DNA of 64,000 bases from Burkholderiales bacterium (GTDB lineage Bacteria > Pseudomonadota > Gammaproteobacteria > Burkholderiales > Burkholderiaceae_C), in NCBI GenBank assembly GCA_016191525.1, contig JACPOK010000040.1:244897-308896 (forward strand), given 5' to 3'. Made by a program: the position numbers and the translations under genes. Position 1 is the stretch's first letter. Each line of letters begins with the position of its first letter. Under the pieces are notes generated by a model, which made no database searches, was not told the DNA's origin, and saw only the letters and a program-made list of their open reading frames with translations. Shown here one piece after another: positions 17,455 to 25,724 of this stretch.

Positions 17455-18914
17455 TGGCCGCTGCTTCCCCCACTGCCGCGCAAGTCCTGGTTGTCGATGA
17501 CGAACCCGACTTGCGCACACTCTACGAACTGACGCTTCTGCGTGAAGGCTATCGGGTGGAGGCGGCCGGCACGCTGGCTGAAGCCTGGGCCCAGCTGGAT
17601 GCGAAGAAGTTCGATGCGGTGATCACCGACATGCGGCTGCCGGACGGCCAGGGCCTGGAGCTGCTCAACCGCATGGCCACCCAGCAGCGAAGCGAGCGCT
17701 GCATCGTGATGACGGCCTACGGCTCCGCCGAAAACGCGGTGGAAGCGCTGAAGGCCGGCGCATTCGACTACCTCACCAAGCCCGTGGACCTGAAGCAGTT
17801 CCGCAGCGTGGTGGCCTCGGCCATCCAGGAAAATACCGCGGCGCCACGCGCGCCGCGTGGCACCACGCGTACCAGTGGAGATCGGCCGCTGGACAGCCAG
17901 GCCGCGCTGCAGCGCCTGGTCGGCGAGTCGGCCGCCATGCGCAGCGTGAAAGAGCGCATCGCCAAAGTGGCGCGCAGCATGGCGCCCGTGCTGGTGCGCG
18001 GCGAATCCGGCACGGGCAAGGAGCTGGCCGCACGCGCTTTGCATGCCTGCAGCCACCGCGCCGACGGCCCGTTCGTGGCGGTGAACTGCAGCGCCATTCC
18101 CGAAGCCCTGCTGGAAGCGGAATTCTTTGGCGCGCGCAAGGGCTCCTACACCGGCGCGGCGCAGGACCGCGAAGGCTACTTCCAGGCCGCGCGCAGCGGC
18201 ACGCTGTTCCTGGATGAGATCGGCGACCTGCCGCTGGCCATGCAGTCCAAGCTGCTGCGCGCCATCCAGGAGCGGCAAGTGCGCTCGCTGGGCTCCACCC
18301 AGGAAGACGCGGTGGATGTGCGCATCGTCAGCGCCACCCACAAGGACCTGGCGGCGGACGTGCAGGCCGGGCGTTTCCGCCAGGATCTGTATTACCGGCT
18401 GAACGTGATCGAGATACTCGTGCCGCCGCTGCGCGAGCGGCGCGGCGACCTGCCGGCCCTGTGCGAGGCGCTGCTGGGCCGCATCGCCCAGGAATCGGGC
18501 ATGCCGGTGCCGGTGCTTTCACCGGCGGTGCTGGAGCGGCTGTGCTCGCACCCCCTGGGCGGCAACGTGCGCGAACTGGAAAACCTGCTGCACCGCGCGG
18601 TGGCGCTCAGCGACGGCGAGGAACTGCAGGTGGACTTCGCGCCCACGCAGGCCGGCGCGCTGGAAGCCCTGCCGGCGGGAACGGCCATGCCGCCTTCCGC
18701 GCGCGCCGCATCCGGGGTGATGCCCGGCGACCTGCAGGCCTACCTGGACCAGCAGGAGCGGGAAATCCTGGTCAAGGCCCTGCATGAAAGCGGCTTCAAC
18801 CGCACGGCGGCGGCGCAGCGCCTGGGCCTGAGCCTGCGCCAGATCCGCTACCGCATTGCCCGGCTGGCGATTGCCGCCCCGGGCGGTGACGAACCGCATG
18901 ACGGACCCGGCTGA
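17454..18914 (+). CDS. pilR: Sigma-54-dependent response regulator, PilR-like
   Basis: A 486-residue NtrC-family activator. Receiver domain 1-125 with phospho-acceptor D59 (VITDMRLPDG); AAA+ domain with Walker A GESGTGKE (about 183-190), a sigma-54 contact loop reading GSYTGA (230-235), and Walker B GTLFLDEIGD; C-terminal Fis-type HTH (FNRTAAAQRLGLSLRQIRYRI). The loop variant resembles the GSFTGA I recall for Pseudomonas PilR. CACAAT lies 9 nt before the ATG, so it may have its own promoter besides translational coupling to pilS. The pilin genes are not in the window. Confidence 0.9.
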   Translation: MAAASPTAAQVLVVDDEPDLRTLYELTLLREGYRVEAAGTLAEAWAQLDAKKFDAVITDMRLPDGQGLELLNRMATQQRSERCIVMTAYGSAENAVEALKAGAFDYLTKPVDLKQFRSVVASAIQENTAAPRAPRGTTRTSGDRPLDSQAALQRLVGESAAMRSVKERIAKVARSMAPVLVRGESGTGKELAARALHACSHRADGPFVAVNCSAIPEALLEAEFFGARKGSYTGAAQDREGYFQAARSGTLFLDEIGDLPLAMQSKLLRAIQERQVRSLGSTQEDAVDVRIVSATHKDLAADVQAGRFRQDLYYRLNVIEILVPPLRERRGDLPALCEALLGRIAQESGMPVPVLSPAVLERLCSHPLGGNVRELENLLHRAVALSDGEELQVDFAPTQAGALEALPAGTAMPPSARAASGVMPGDLQAYLDQQEREILVKALHESGFNRTAAAQRLGLSLRQIRYRIARLAIAAPGGDEPHDGPG

Positions 18915-19503
18915 CGGCACTGCCGTGATGTGGCGAGGCGGCTGGTACCGCTACGCCCGGTCGCTGGCCTCGCCCAATTTCGGCGCGCGGCCGGCCGGCG
19001 CGCTGATCGACCTCATCGTCGTGCACTCCATCAGCCTGCCTCCCGGCGAATACGGCGGCGGCCAGGTGCAGCAGCTTTTCTGCAACCAGCTCGACTGGAA
19101 CGCCCACCCCTATTTCAAGAGCATCGAGGGCATGAAGGTGTCGGCGCATTTCTACATCCGCCGCACGGGCGAGCTCTGGCAGTTCGTCAGCTGCGACGAC
19201 CGCGCCTGGCACGCCGGCCAGTCAAGCTACCGCGGCCGCGGCGACTGCAACGATGATTCGGTGGGCATCGAGCTGGAGGGGCTGGAAGGCGGCGATTTCG
19301 AGGCGCCCCAGTACGAAGCGCTGGCCGCTCTGTGCGCCGCGATTGCGCAGAAGTACCCGATTTGCCACATCGCGGGGCACGAGCACATCGCACCAGGACG
19401 CAAGGCTGATCCGGGCGAACGCATGGATTGGCGCGGCTTGCAGGGTGCCCTGGCATGGCCGCCCGGGCACTTCCCCGCAGGGGTTTTTGCGGTGCACAAG
19501 TAA
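18898..19503 (+). CDS. ampD: 1,6-anhydro-N-acetylmuramyl-L-alanine amidase AmpD
   Basis: Cytoplasmic zinc amidase of peptidoglycan recycling, 201 residues. Zinc ligands can be placed at H43 (VVHSISLPPGEYGG), H161 and D171 (AGHEHIAPGRKADPG), close to the spacing of Citrobacter AmpD (H34, H154, D164). The ATG at 18898 lies inside the end of pilR (17-bp overlap, different frame); an upstream start at 18856 would overlap pilR further and adds no recognisable sequence. Loss of AmpD usually derepresses AmpC-type beta-lactamase, but no ampC/ampR is visible here. Confidence 0.95.
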   Translation: MTDPADGTAVMWRGGWYRYARSLASPNFGARPAGALIDLIVVHSISLPPGEYGGGQVQQLFCNQLDWNAHPYFKSIEGMKVSAHFYIRRTGELWQFVSCDDRAWHAGQSSYRGRGDCNDDSVGIELEGLEGGDFEAPQYEALAALCAAIAQKYPICHIAGHEHIAPGRKADPGERMDWRGLQGALAWPPGHFPAGVFAVHK

Positions 19504-19523
19504 GCACTTGTATCTGCTGCCAT

Positions 19524-19571
19524 ACACTACCTGTAGTGGCTTGAATTCCATCCAGACACTAGATATAGTGT
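19524..19571 (+). promoter_or_regulatory. nrdA promoter with two NrdR boxes
   Basis: Box 1 ACACTACCTGTAGTGG (19524-19539) and box 2 ACACTAGATATAGTGT (19556-19571); box 2 is a perfect 16-bp match to the NrdR consensus ACACWAWATATWGTGT except for one G. Start-to-start spacing is 32 bp, three helical turns, as expected for cooperative NrdR binding. A -35 TTGAAT (19541-19546) and -10 TATAGT (19564-19569) with a 17-bp spacer lie between and within the boxes, so NrdR would directly block RNA polymerase. Confidence 0.93.
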
Positions 19572-19663
19572 CCCACGTTGTGCAGCTTGTCTGACAAAGA
19601 ACATGCCGGCGCACCTGCAAAGCCGGCCGCCGTACCCCACAAAAGCAAAGCGAAAGAGGAAAC

Positions 19664-22558
19664 ATGCAAATCGCCTTGAGCACCCCTTCCAGCGCCGGCG
19701 CGGGCTTCGCCCCCGGTGCCGGCACCGAGCAGGCCGCCGCTACAGCCGCCAACCCGCTGGCCAATTACCAGATCATCCGCCGCAACGGCGCCGTCGTGCC
19801 TTTTGAGCCGAACAAGATCGCCATCGCCATGATGAAAGCCTTCCTGGCCGTGCATGGCACGCAGGGCGCGGCATCGGCCAGCGTTCGCGAAACCGTGGAC
19901 GGCCTGACCCAGTCCGTCATCCGAGCGCTGATGCGCTCGCGCCCGGGCGGCGGCACCTTCCATATAGAAGACGTGCAGGACCAGGTCGAGCTGGGCCTGA
20001 TGCGCGGCGGCCACCACGAGATCGCCCGCGCCTACGTGCTGTACCGCGAGCGCCGCACCCAGGAGCGCGCAAGCCAGAAGGTCCAGGAAACGCCCAAGGC
20101 GGCCACGCTGCACGCGCTGGACAACGGCCAGCGCATCGTGCTGGACCTGGACCACCTGAAGGGCCTGATCCAGAGCGCCTGCCAGAACCTGGGCGCCGAC
20201 GTCAAACCCGACCCGATCATGGCCGAGACCATGCGCAACCTGTACGACGGCGTCCCGATGGACGAGGTCTACAAGGCTTCCATCCTGGCCGCGCGCACGC
20301 TGATCGAGAAAGATCCCGACTACACCTACGCCACCGCCCGCCTGCTGCTGCACACCATCTTCAAGGAAGTGCTGGAGCGCGACCTGGCCCCGTCCGAAAT
20401 GGCGCAGAGCTACGCCGACTACTTCCCCGGCTTCATCAAGCGCGGCGTGGACAACGAGCTGCTCGACGAAAAGCTGCTGCAGTTCGACCTGAAGAAGCTG
20501 GGCGGCGCCCTGAAGGCCGAGCGCGACCTGAAGTTCGACTACCTGGGCCTGCAGACCCTGTACGACCGTTATTTCCTGCACGTGCGCAAGAGCCGCATAG
20601 AGCTGCCCCAGGCTTTCTTCATGCGCGTGGCCATGGGCCTGTCGCTCAACGAGATCGACCGTGAAGCCCGCGCCATCGAGTTTTATGAAGTGCTGTCCAG
20701 CTTCGACTTCATGTCCAGCACGCCTACGCTGTTCAACGCAGGCACCCTGCGCTCACAGCTGTCCAGCTGCTACCTCACAACCGTGCCGGACGACCTGGAC
20801 GGCATCTACGAATCGATCAAGGAAAACGCCCTGCTGTCCAAGTTCGCGGGCGGCCTGGGCAACGACTGGACGCGCGTGCGCGCGCTGGGTTCCCACATCA
20901 AGGGCACCAACGGCGAATCACAGGGCGTGGTGCCGTTCCTGAAGGTGGTCAACGACACAGCCGTGGCGGTGAACCAGGGCGGCAAGCGCAAGGGCGCGGT
21001 CTGCACCTATCTTGAGTCCTGGCACCTGGACATCGAGGAGTTCCTGGAGCTGCGCAAGAACACCGGCGACGACCGCCGCCGCACGCACGACATGAACACC
21101 GCCAACTGGATCCCCGACCTGTTCATGCGCCGGGTCATGGAAAAGGGCGAGTGGACGCTGTTCTCGCCCTCCAACGTGCCCGACCTGCACGACAAGTTCG
21201 GCATCGACTTCGAGAAGGCCTATGTGGCCTACGAAGAAAAGGCCAGGCGCGGCGAGATCAAGCCCAGCAAGACGGTGCAGGCCGCCGACATGTGGCGCAA
21301 GATGCTCACGATGCTGTTCGAGACCGGCCATCCCTGGATCACCTTCAAGGATGCCTGCAACGTCCGCTCGCCCCAGCAGCACGCCGGCGTCGTGCACTCG
21401 TCCAACCTGTGCACCGAGATCACCCTGAACACCAGCGACACCGAAACCGCGGTGTGCAACCTGGGCTCCGTCAACCTGCTCCAGCACCTGAAAGACGGTG
21501 CCATGGACCACGACAAGCTCAAGAAGACCATCACCACGGCGATGCGCATGCTCGACAACGTGATCGACATCAATTACTACGCCGTCAAGAAGGCCCGCGA
21601 CTCCAACATGCGCCATCGCCCGGTGGGCCTGGGCGTCATGGGCTTCCAGGACGCGCTGTATGAGCTGCGCATCCCCTACTCCTCGCAAGAAGCTGTCGAG
21701 TTCGCCGACAAGTCGATGGAAGCCGTCTGCTATCACGCCTACTGGGCATCGACCGAGCTGGCGAGGGAACGCGGCAAGTACTCCAGCTACAAGGGCTCGC
21801 TGTGGGACAAGGGCATCCTGCCGCTGGATACGCTTGAGCTGCTCGAGAAGGCCCGTGGCGGCTATGTCGAGGTCGACAAGTCGTCCAGCCTGGACTGGGA
21901 TGCCCTGCGCAAGAAGATCGCGAAGGACGGCATGCGCAACTCCAACTGCGTCGCCATCGCGCCCACGGCCACCATTTCCAACATCATCGGCGTGGATGCC
22001 TCGATCGAGCCCTGCTTCGGCAACCTCTCGGTCAAGTCCAACCTCTCCGGTGAATTCACCGTGATCAACCACTACCTGGTGCGCGACCTGAAGCGCCTGG
22101 GCCTGTGGGACGACGTGATGGTCATGGACCTCAAGCACTTTGATGGCTCGCTGCGTCCTATCGACCGTGTGCCCCAGGAAGTCAAGCAGCTCTACGCCAC
22201 CGCATTCGAAGTCGAGACCACCTGGCTGGTGGAAGCCGCGGCCCGCCGCCAGAAGTGGATCGACCAGGCCCAGTCGCTCAACATCTACATGTCGGGCGTG
22301 TCCGGCAAGAAGCTCGACGACACCTACAAGCTGGCCTGGATCCGCGGCCTGAAGACCACCTATTACCTGCGCACCATCAGCGCCACGCACACAGAGAAAT
22401 CCACGGTGACCTCGGGCCGGCTGAACGCCGTTTCTTCCGGCGGCATGAGCGCGCTTGAGGCTGCCGCAGCCGCGGCGCAAGCGCAGATGAATGCAACGCC
22501 GGCGACCGACATCAAGTTCTGCGCGATCGACGATCCGACATGTGAGGCCTGCCAATAA
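19664..22558 (+). CDS. nrdA: Class I ribonucleoside-diphosphate reductase, alpha subunit
   Basis: Catalytic subunit (964 residues) reducing NDPs to dNDPs. An N-terminal ATP-cone (YQIIRRNGAVVPFEPNKIAIAM split at about residue 31-52) gives allosteric activity control. Active-site cysteines can be placed: C369 (SQLSSCYLTT), thiyl-radical C583 (SNLCTEI) and C598 (TAVCNLGS); the C-terminal CEACQ carries the thioredoxin-facing pair. PTATISNIIG is the family loop. Longer than E. coli NrdA, mainly by an N-terminal extension. It has AGAGG before the ATG and is controlled by the NrdR boxes upstream. Confidence 0.97.
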   Translation: MQIALSTPSSAGAGFAPGAGTEQAAATAANPLANYQIIRRNGAVVPFEPNKIAIAMMKAFLAVHGTQGAASASVRETVDGLTQSVIRALMRSRPGGGTFHIEDVQDQVELGLMRGGHHEIARAYVLYRERRTQERASQKVQETPKAATLHALDNGQRIVLDLDHLKGLIQSACQNLGADVKPDPIMAETMRNLYDGVPMDEVYKASILAARTLIEKDPDYTYATARLLLHTIFKEVLERDLAPSEMAQSYADYFPGFIKRGVDNELLDEKLLQFDLKKLGGALKAERDLKFDYLGLQTLYDRYFLHVRKSRIELPQAFFMRVAMGLSLNEIDREARAIEFYEVLSSFDFMSSTPTLFNAGTLRSQLSSCYLTTVPDDLDGIYESIKENALLSKFAGGLGNDWTRVRALGSHIKGTNGESQGVVPFLKVVNDTAVAVNQGGKRKGAVCTYLESWHLDIEEFLELRKNTGDDRRRTHDMNTANWIPDLFMRRVMEKGEWTLFSPSNVPDLHDKFGIDFEKAYVAYEEKARRGEIKPSKTVQAADMWRKMLTMLFETGHPWITFKDACNVRSPQQHAGVVHSSNLCTEITLNTSDTETAVCNLGSVNLLQHLKDGAMDHDKLKKTITTAMRMLDNVIDINYYAVKKARDSNMRHRPVGLGVMGFQDALYELRIPYSSQEAVEFADKSMEAVCYHAYWASTELARERGKYSSYKGSLWDKGILPLDTLELLEKARGGYVEVDKSSSLDWDALRKKIAKDGMRNSNCVAIAPTATISNIIGVDASIEPCFGNLSVKSNLSGEFTVINHYLVRDLKRLGLWDDVMVMDLKHFDGSLRPIDRVPQEVKQLYATAFEVETTWLVEAAARRQKWIDQAQSLNIYMSGVSGKKLDDTYKLAWIRGLKTTYYLRTISATHTEKSTVTSGRLNAVSSGGMSALEAAAAAAQAQMNATPATDIKFCAIDDPTCEACQ

Positions 22559-22630
22559 ATGAATGGCGCGGCGGAAAAAATTGTCGGTGTTCTCTGACAA
22601 CGCACCGATGCAATTGAGCAACACAATCGG

Positions 22631-22670
22631 GCAGTGATGTGAACGAACACTTTTCATTTCGCATCACTGC
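22631..22670 (+). promoter_or_regulatory. Inverted repeat upstream of nrdB
   Basis: GCAGTGATG (22631-22639) and CATCACTGC (22662-22670), perfect 9-bp arms with a 22-base loop, in the 139-bp nrdA-nrdB gap. CATAAT at 22674-22679 just after it could be a -10 with TTTTCA 17 bp upstream inside the loop. It may be an operator for a separate nrdB promoter or an RNA stem-loop balancing the two subunits. Confidence 0.5.
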
Positions 22671-22697
22671 TCACATAATCCGAGCATTGGAAAACTT

Positions 22698-23921
22698 ATG
22701 TTGACCTGGGACGAAGAAGTCAAGCCCTCATCGCCAGCATCCCTCCCCAGCGGTTTACTTTCAAACCGCGAGGTGAACTCTTCACCTCTTTCGCAAGCAA
22801 CTCCCCAGATTCCGCAGCCCGCGCTGCGCACGCTTGATGACGGCGCGCCCATTCCCGCACGTGCCGCCACTACCGTCTCGGAAGCCGCGAAGGCCGTCGT
22901 GCACCGCCGCGTCAATGCGGCCGACAAGCGCATCATCAACGGCCAGACCGACGTGAACCAGCTGGTGCCGTTCAAGTACAAGTGGGCCTGGGAAAAATAC
23001 CTCGCCACCTGCGCCAACCACTGGATGCCTCAGGAAGTGAACATGACGCGCGACATCGCGTTGTGGAAAGACCCGAACGGCCTGACCGAGGATGAGCGCC
23101 GCATCATCAAGCGCAACCTCGGCTTTTTCGTCACCGCCGATTCGCTGGCCGCCAACAACATCGTGCTGGGCACCTACCGCCATATCACGGCCCCTGAATG
23201 CCGCCAGTTCCTGCTGCGCCAGGCCTTCGAGGAGGCCATCCACACCCACGCCTACCAGTACATCGTGGAGTCGCTGGGCCTGGACGAGAGCGAGATCTTC
23301 AACGCCTACAACGAGGTGCAGTCGATCCGCGACAAGGACCAGTTCCTGATCCCCTTCATCGAGGCGATCATGGACCCCAACTTCCACACCGGCACGCCCG
23401 AGACCGACCAGACGCTGCTGAAGAGCCTGATCGTGTTCGCCTGCCTGATGGAGGGCCTCTTCTTCTATGTCGGCTTCACCCAGATCCTGGCGCTGGGCCG
23501 GCAGAACAAGATGACGGGCGCTGCCGAGCAGTACCAGTACATCCTTCGCGACGAATCGATGCACTGCAACTTCGGCATCGACCTGATCAACCAGCTCAAG
23601 CTTGAGAACCCGCACCTGTGGACGGCCGACTTCAAGGCCGAAATCAAGGTGCTGTTCCAGAAGGCCGTCGAGCTCGAATACAAATATGCCGAAGACACCA
23701 TGCCCCGCGGCGTGCTCGGCATGAATGCCTCCATGTTCAAGGGCTACCTGCGCTACATCGCGAACCGTCGCGCCACGCAGATCGGCCTGGAAGCGCTCTT
23801 CCCCAACGAGGAAAACCCTTTCCCGTGGATGAGCGAAATGATTGACCTGAAGAAAGAGCGCAACTTCTTCGAGACCCGGGTAATTGAATACCAATCGGGC
23901 GGCGCTCTTTCCTGGGATTGA
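22698..23921 (+). CDS. nrdB: Class Ia ribonucleoside-diphosphate reductase, beta subunit
   Basis: Diiron tyrosyl-radical subunit, 407 residues, partner of NrdA. The block [18 protein letters not shown] gives iron ligands E179 and H182 and the radical tyrosine Y186 (equivalent to E. coli E115, H118, Y122), so this is a normal class Ia protein and not the Phe-containing class Ic form. The second ligand block is [16 protein letters not shown] roughly 70-residue low-complexity N-terminal extension precedes the core; a later start is possible but none is better placed. Confidence 0.96.
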   Translation: MLTWDEEVKPSSPASLPSGLLSNREVNSSPLSQATPQIPQPALRTLDDGAPIPARAATTVSEAAKAVVHRRVNAADKRIINGQTDVNQLVPFKYKWAWEKYLATCANHWMPQEVNMTRDIALWKDPNGLTEDERRIIKRNLGFFVTADSLAANNIVLGTYRHITAPECRQFLLRQAFEEAIHTHAYQYIVESLGLDESEIFNAYNEVQSIRDKDQFLIPFIEAIMDPNFHTGTPETDQTLLKSLIVFACLMEGLFFYVGFTQILALGRQNKMTGAAEQYQYILRDESMHCNFGIDLINQLKLENPHLWTADFKAEIKVLFQKAVELEYKYAEDTMPRGVLGMNASMFKGYLRYIANRRATQIGLEALFPNEENPFPWMSEMIDLKKERNFFETRVIEYQSGGALSWD

Positions 23922-24086
23922 AAAGCAACTGCGAGAGTCGGTATTTGAGTGAGATTCGCCAGGAGTGATGACACCGCCACAGAGCGGGCGCATTCCGGGC
24001 AACGGTGTTCATGGAGCTGGGCTTCGGCCCAACCCCATGGATCGCTTCATGCAAACCAACAGGCATGGAGTGCTTCTTAGTTGATA

Positions 24087-24103
24087 TTGATCAACTTGAT
24101 CAA
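24087..24103 (+). promoter_or_regulatory. 17-bp palindrome overlapping the ribosome-binding site of the histone-like gene
   Basis: TTGATCAA-C-TTGATCAA, two copies of an 8-bp palindrome that together form a perfect 17-bp palindrome; a further TTGAT lies at 24081. Its last two bases are the first two of the AAGGAG site (24102-24107). It could be a protein operator or, in RNA, a weak stem limiting ribosome access. Confidence 0.55.
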
Positions 24104-24114
24104 GGAGAATGAAA

Positions 24115-24570
24115 ATGGCAACTGCGAAAAAAGCTACGGCTAAAAAGGCCGCAAAGAAGGCTCCGGCGAAGAAGGCCGCTGCAAAGCGTCCGGCCGCCAA
24201 GAAGGTAGCCGCGAAGAAGGCCCCGGCGAAGAAGGCCGCTGCAAAGCGTCCTGCTGCCAAGAAGGCCGCGAAGAAGGTAGCCAAGAAGGCTCCGGCGAAG
24301 AAGGCCGCGGCCAAGAAGGCGCCTGCGAAGAAGAAGGCAGCGGCGAAGAAGAAGCCCGCTGCCAAGAAAAAGGCTGCTGCGAAAAAGAAGCCTGCGGCGA
24401 AGAAAAAGGCTGCGAAAAAGCCCGCTGCCAAGAAAGCAGCGAAAAAGCCCGCTGCCAAACCTGCTGCGAAACCCGTAGCAAAGGCAGCGGCTGCTCCGGC
24501 AGCGCCTGCGGCTCAGACGACTCTGAACCCGCAAGCCGCCTGGCCGTTTCCCACGGCCAGCAAGCCCTGA
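24115..24570 (+). CDS. Lys/Ala-rich histone H1-like (AlgP-type) DNA-binding protein
   Basis: A 151-residue, extremely basic low-complexity protein built from AAKK, PAKK and AKKKPA repeats, with a Pro/Ala tail ending AAWPFPTASKP. Such H1-like proteins bind DNA non-specifically and are common in Burkholderiales. AAGGAG at 24102-24107 is 7 nt from ATG 24115 but only 1 nt from ATG 24109, so 24115 is chosen. A 63-bp direct repeat (from about 24156 and 24219) shows recent internal duplication; length probably varies among strains. Followed by a strong terminator. Confidence 0.85.
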   Translation: MATAKKATAKKAAKKAPAKKAAAKRPAAKKVAAKKAPAKKAAAKRPAAKKAAKKVAKKAPAKKAAAKKAPAKKKAAAKKKPAAKKKAAAKKKPAAKKKAAKKPAAKKAAKKPAAKPAAKPVAKAAAAPAAPAAQTTLNPQAAWPFPTASKP

Positions 24571-24593
24571 GCAGAAGCGCTAGTCGCTCTCTG

Positions 24594-24623
24594 AACCCGG
24601 CGCTGAAAGGCGCCGGGTTTTTT
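24594..24623 (+). terminator. Intrinsic terminator after the histone-like gene
   Basis: Perfect 10-bp stem AACCCGGCGC / GCGCCGGGTT with a TGAAAG loop and a run of six T. Placed between convergent genes; the opposite strand lacks an equally good T-run. Confidence 0.95.
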
Positions 24624-24627
24624 CATT

Positions 24628-25131
24628 TCAGGCCGGCTGCGGCTGGGCGCCCATGAAAGGCCCGCGCTGTGGCCATTCCGCGTCGCTGATGGGCGGCGCC
24701 AGCGCCTCGGCCTTGCCCATGTCAGCCTGCCACCGGAGCAGCCGCTCGCAGCGCTGGGTATCCTCCAGGGTGTGGATCTCAGTGATCCGGCCCCAGCGCA
24801 TGCGCATGGACTGCATCACCACGTTGCGGTAGGTGCGCCCGTCGGGCAGCGGCATCAGGAAGTCCAGCTGGGTGCAGATGCGCGTGTTCCAGGGGGCGCC
24901 GGCCACCAGCACGTCGCGCACCACAAAGGACAGGCCGGGAAACAGGCGGTACATCCGCTCCCACCACAGCTGCATGCTCTCGCGGCTGTTGCGCACGCCG
25001 CCGATCGGCGAGTCTCCCTCGAAGCGGTAGACGAAGCGCGGCGCCAGGCTGTCGATCATGGGCCAGGCATCGCCCCGGCTGATCGAGGCGAAGACGGCAC
25101 GGACCTTGTGGGCGACGATGGCGTGGTACAT
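24628..25131 (-). CDS. NTF2-like (SnoaL-type) protein
   Basis: A 167-residue protein with the cone-shaped NTF2/SnoaL pattern: HKVRAVFASISRGDAWPMIDSLAPRFVYRFEGDSPIGG followed by LWWERMYRLFPGLSFVVRDVLVAG. These folds serve as isomerases, cyclases or ligand-binding proteins, and the sequence does not decide which. It is divergent from an HxlR-type regulator with a perfect palindrome at its promoter, so it is likely the regulated target. Confidence 0.72.
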   Translation of the reverse strand: MYHAIVAHKVRAVFASISRGDAWPMIDSLAPRFVYRFEGDSPIGGVRNSRESMQLWWERMYRLFPGLSFVVRDVLVAGAPWNTRICTQLDFLMPLPDGRTYRNVVMQSMRMRWGRITEIHTLEDTQRCERLLRWQADMGKAEALAPPISDAEWPQRGPFMGAQPQPA

Positions 25132-25163
25132 GGGGTTTCCTTGTCAGCGCAGGCTGGATTTAA

Positions 25164-25178
25164 CTTGCATAATGCAAG
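25164..25178. promoter_or_regulatory. Operator-like palindrome between SnoaL and HxlR genes
   Basis: CTTGCAT-A-ATGCAAG, a perfect 15-bp palindrome in the 82-bp divergent gap, 36 bp before the HxlR start. Probable binding site for the HxlR regulator (inference from position and symmetry). Confidence 0.7.
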
Positions 25179-25213
25179 CAGTTTAGCTTAATCAACTTTC
25201 GAAACGCAAGCCA

Positions 25214-25714
25214 ATGGAAAAACCGGGATTCGCCGACTTTTCGTGCTCCATCGCGCGCACGCTGGACGTGATCGGCGAATGGTGGACGCTGCTGGTGCTG
25301 CGCGACCTGTTCGCCGGCATGGAGCGCTTCGACGACATCCAGCAGGACCTGGGCATCGCCACCAACATGCTCGCGGCGCGGCTCAAGCGCCTTCTTGACG
25401 CCGGCCTGGTCGAGCGCGAGGTGGCGCCCGATGACGGCCGCGCCCGTGTCTACCGCCTCACGGCGCGCGGCCGCGACCTTTACCCGGTGCTGCTGTCGCT
25501 GATGGCCTGGGGCGACAAGTGGCTGGCGCAGCCCGGCGAGCAGCCCGTGCTGGTGGTGCACCAGGGCTGCGGCAAGGTAACGGCGGCGGTGCCGGCCTGC
25601 TCGGTCTGCGGCGAACCCCTGGACCTGGGCGACCTGAAATTCCAGGCCGGCCCCGGCGGGCGGGCCGGGCCGGGTACCGCGCGTGTCGGGCGTTACCTGG
25701 GGCATGAGGACTGA
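25214..25714 (+). CDS. HxlR-family transcriptional regulator
   Basis: A 166-residue winged-helix regulator. The HxlR core is clear: CSIARTLDVIGEWWTLLVLRDLF, then ERFDDIQQDLGIATNMLAARLKRLLDAGLVER and VYRLTARGRDLYPVLLSLMAWGDKW. A C-terminal extension has a CSVC pair plus an upstream cysteine (CGKV), so redox or metal sensing is possible. Divergent from the SnoaL-like gene across a palindrome that is likely its own operator. Confidence 0.9.
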   Translation: MEKPGFADFSCSIARTLDVIGEWWTLLVLRDLFAGMERFDDIQQDLGIATNMLAARLKRLLDAGLVEREVAPDDGRARVYRLTARGRDLYPVLLSLMAWGDKWLAQPGEQPVLVVHQGCGKVTAAVPACSVCGEPLDLGDLKFQAGPGGRAGPGTARVGRYLGHED

Positions 25715-25724
25715 GCCGAGGCGG

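Noticed and set aside
24115..24570. Histone-like repeat tract considered as a CRISPR or minisatellite
   Set aside because: The units encode AAKK/PAKK peptide repeats in one frame with a ribosome-binding site and terminator; no spacers of uniform length.
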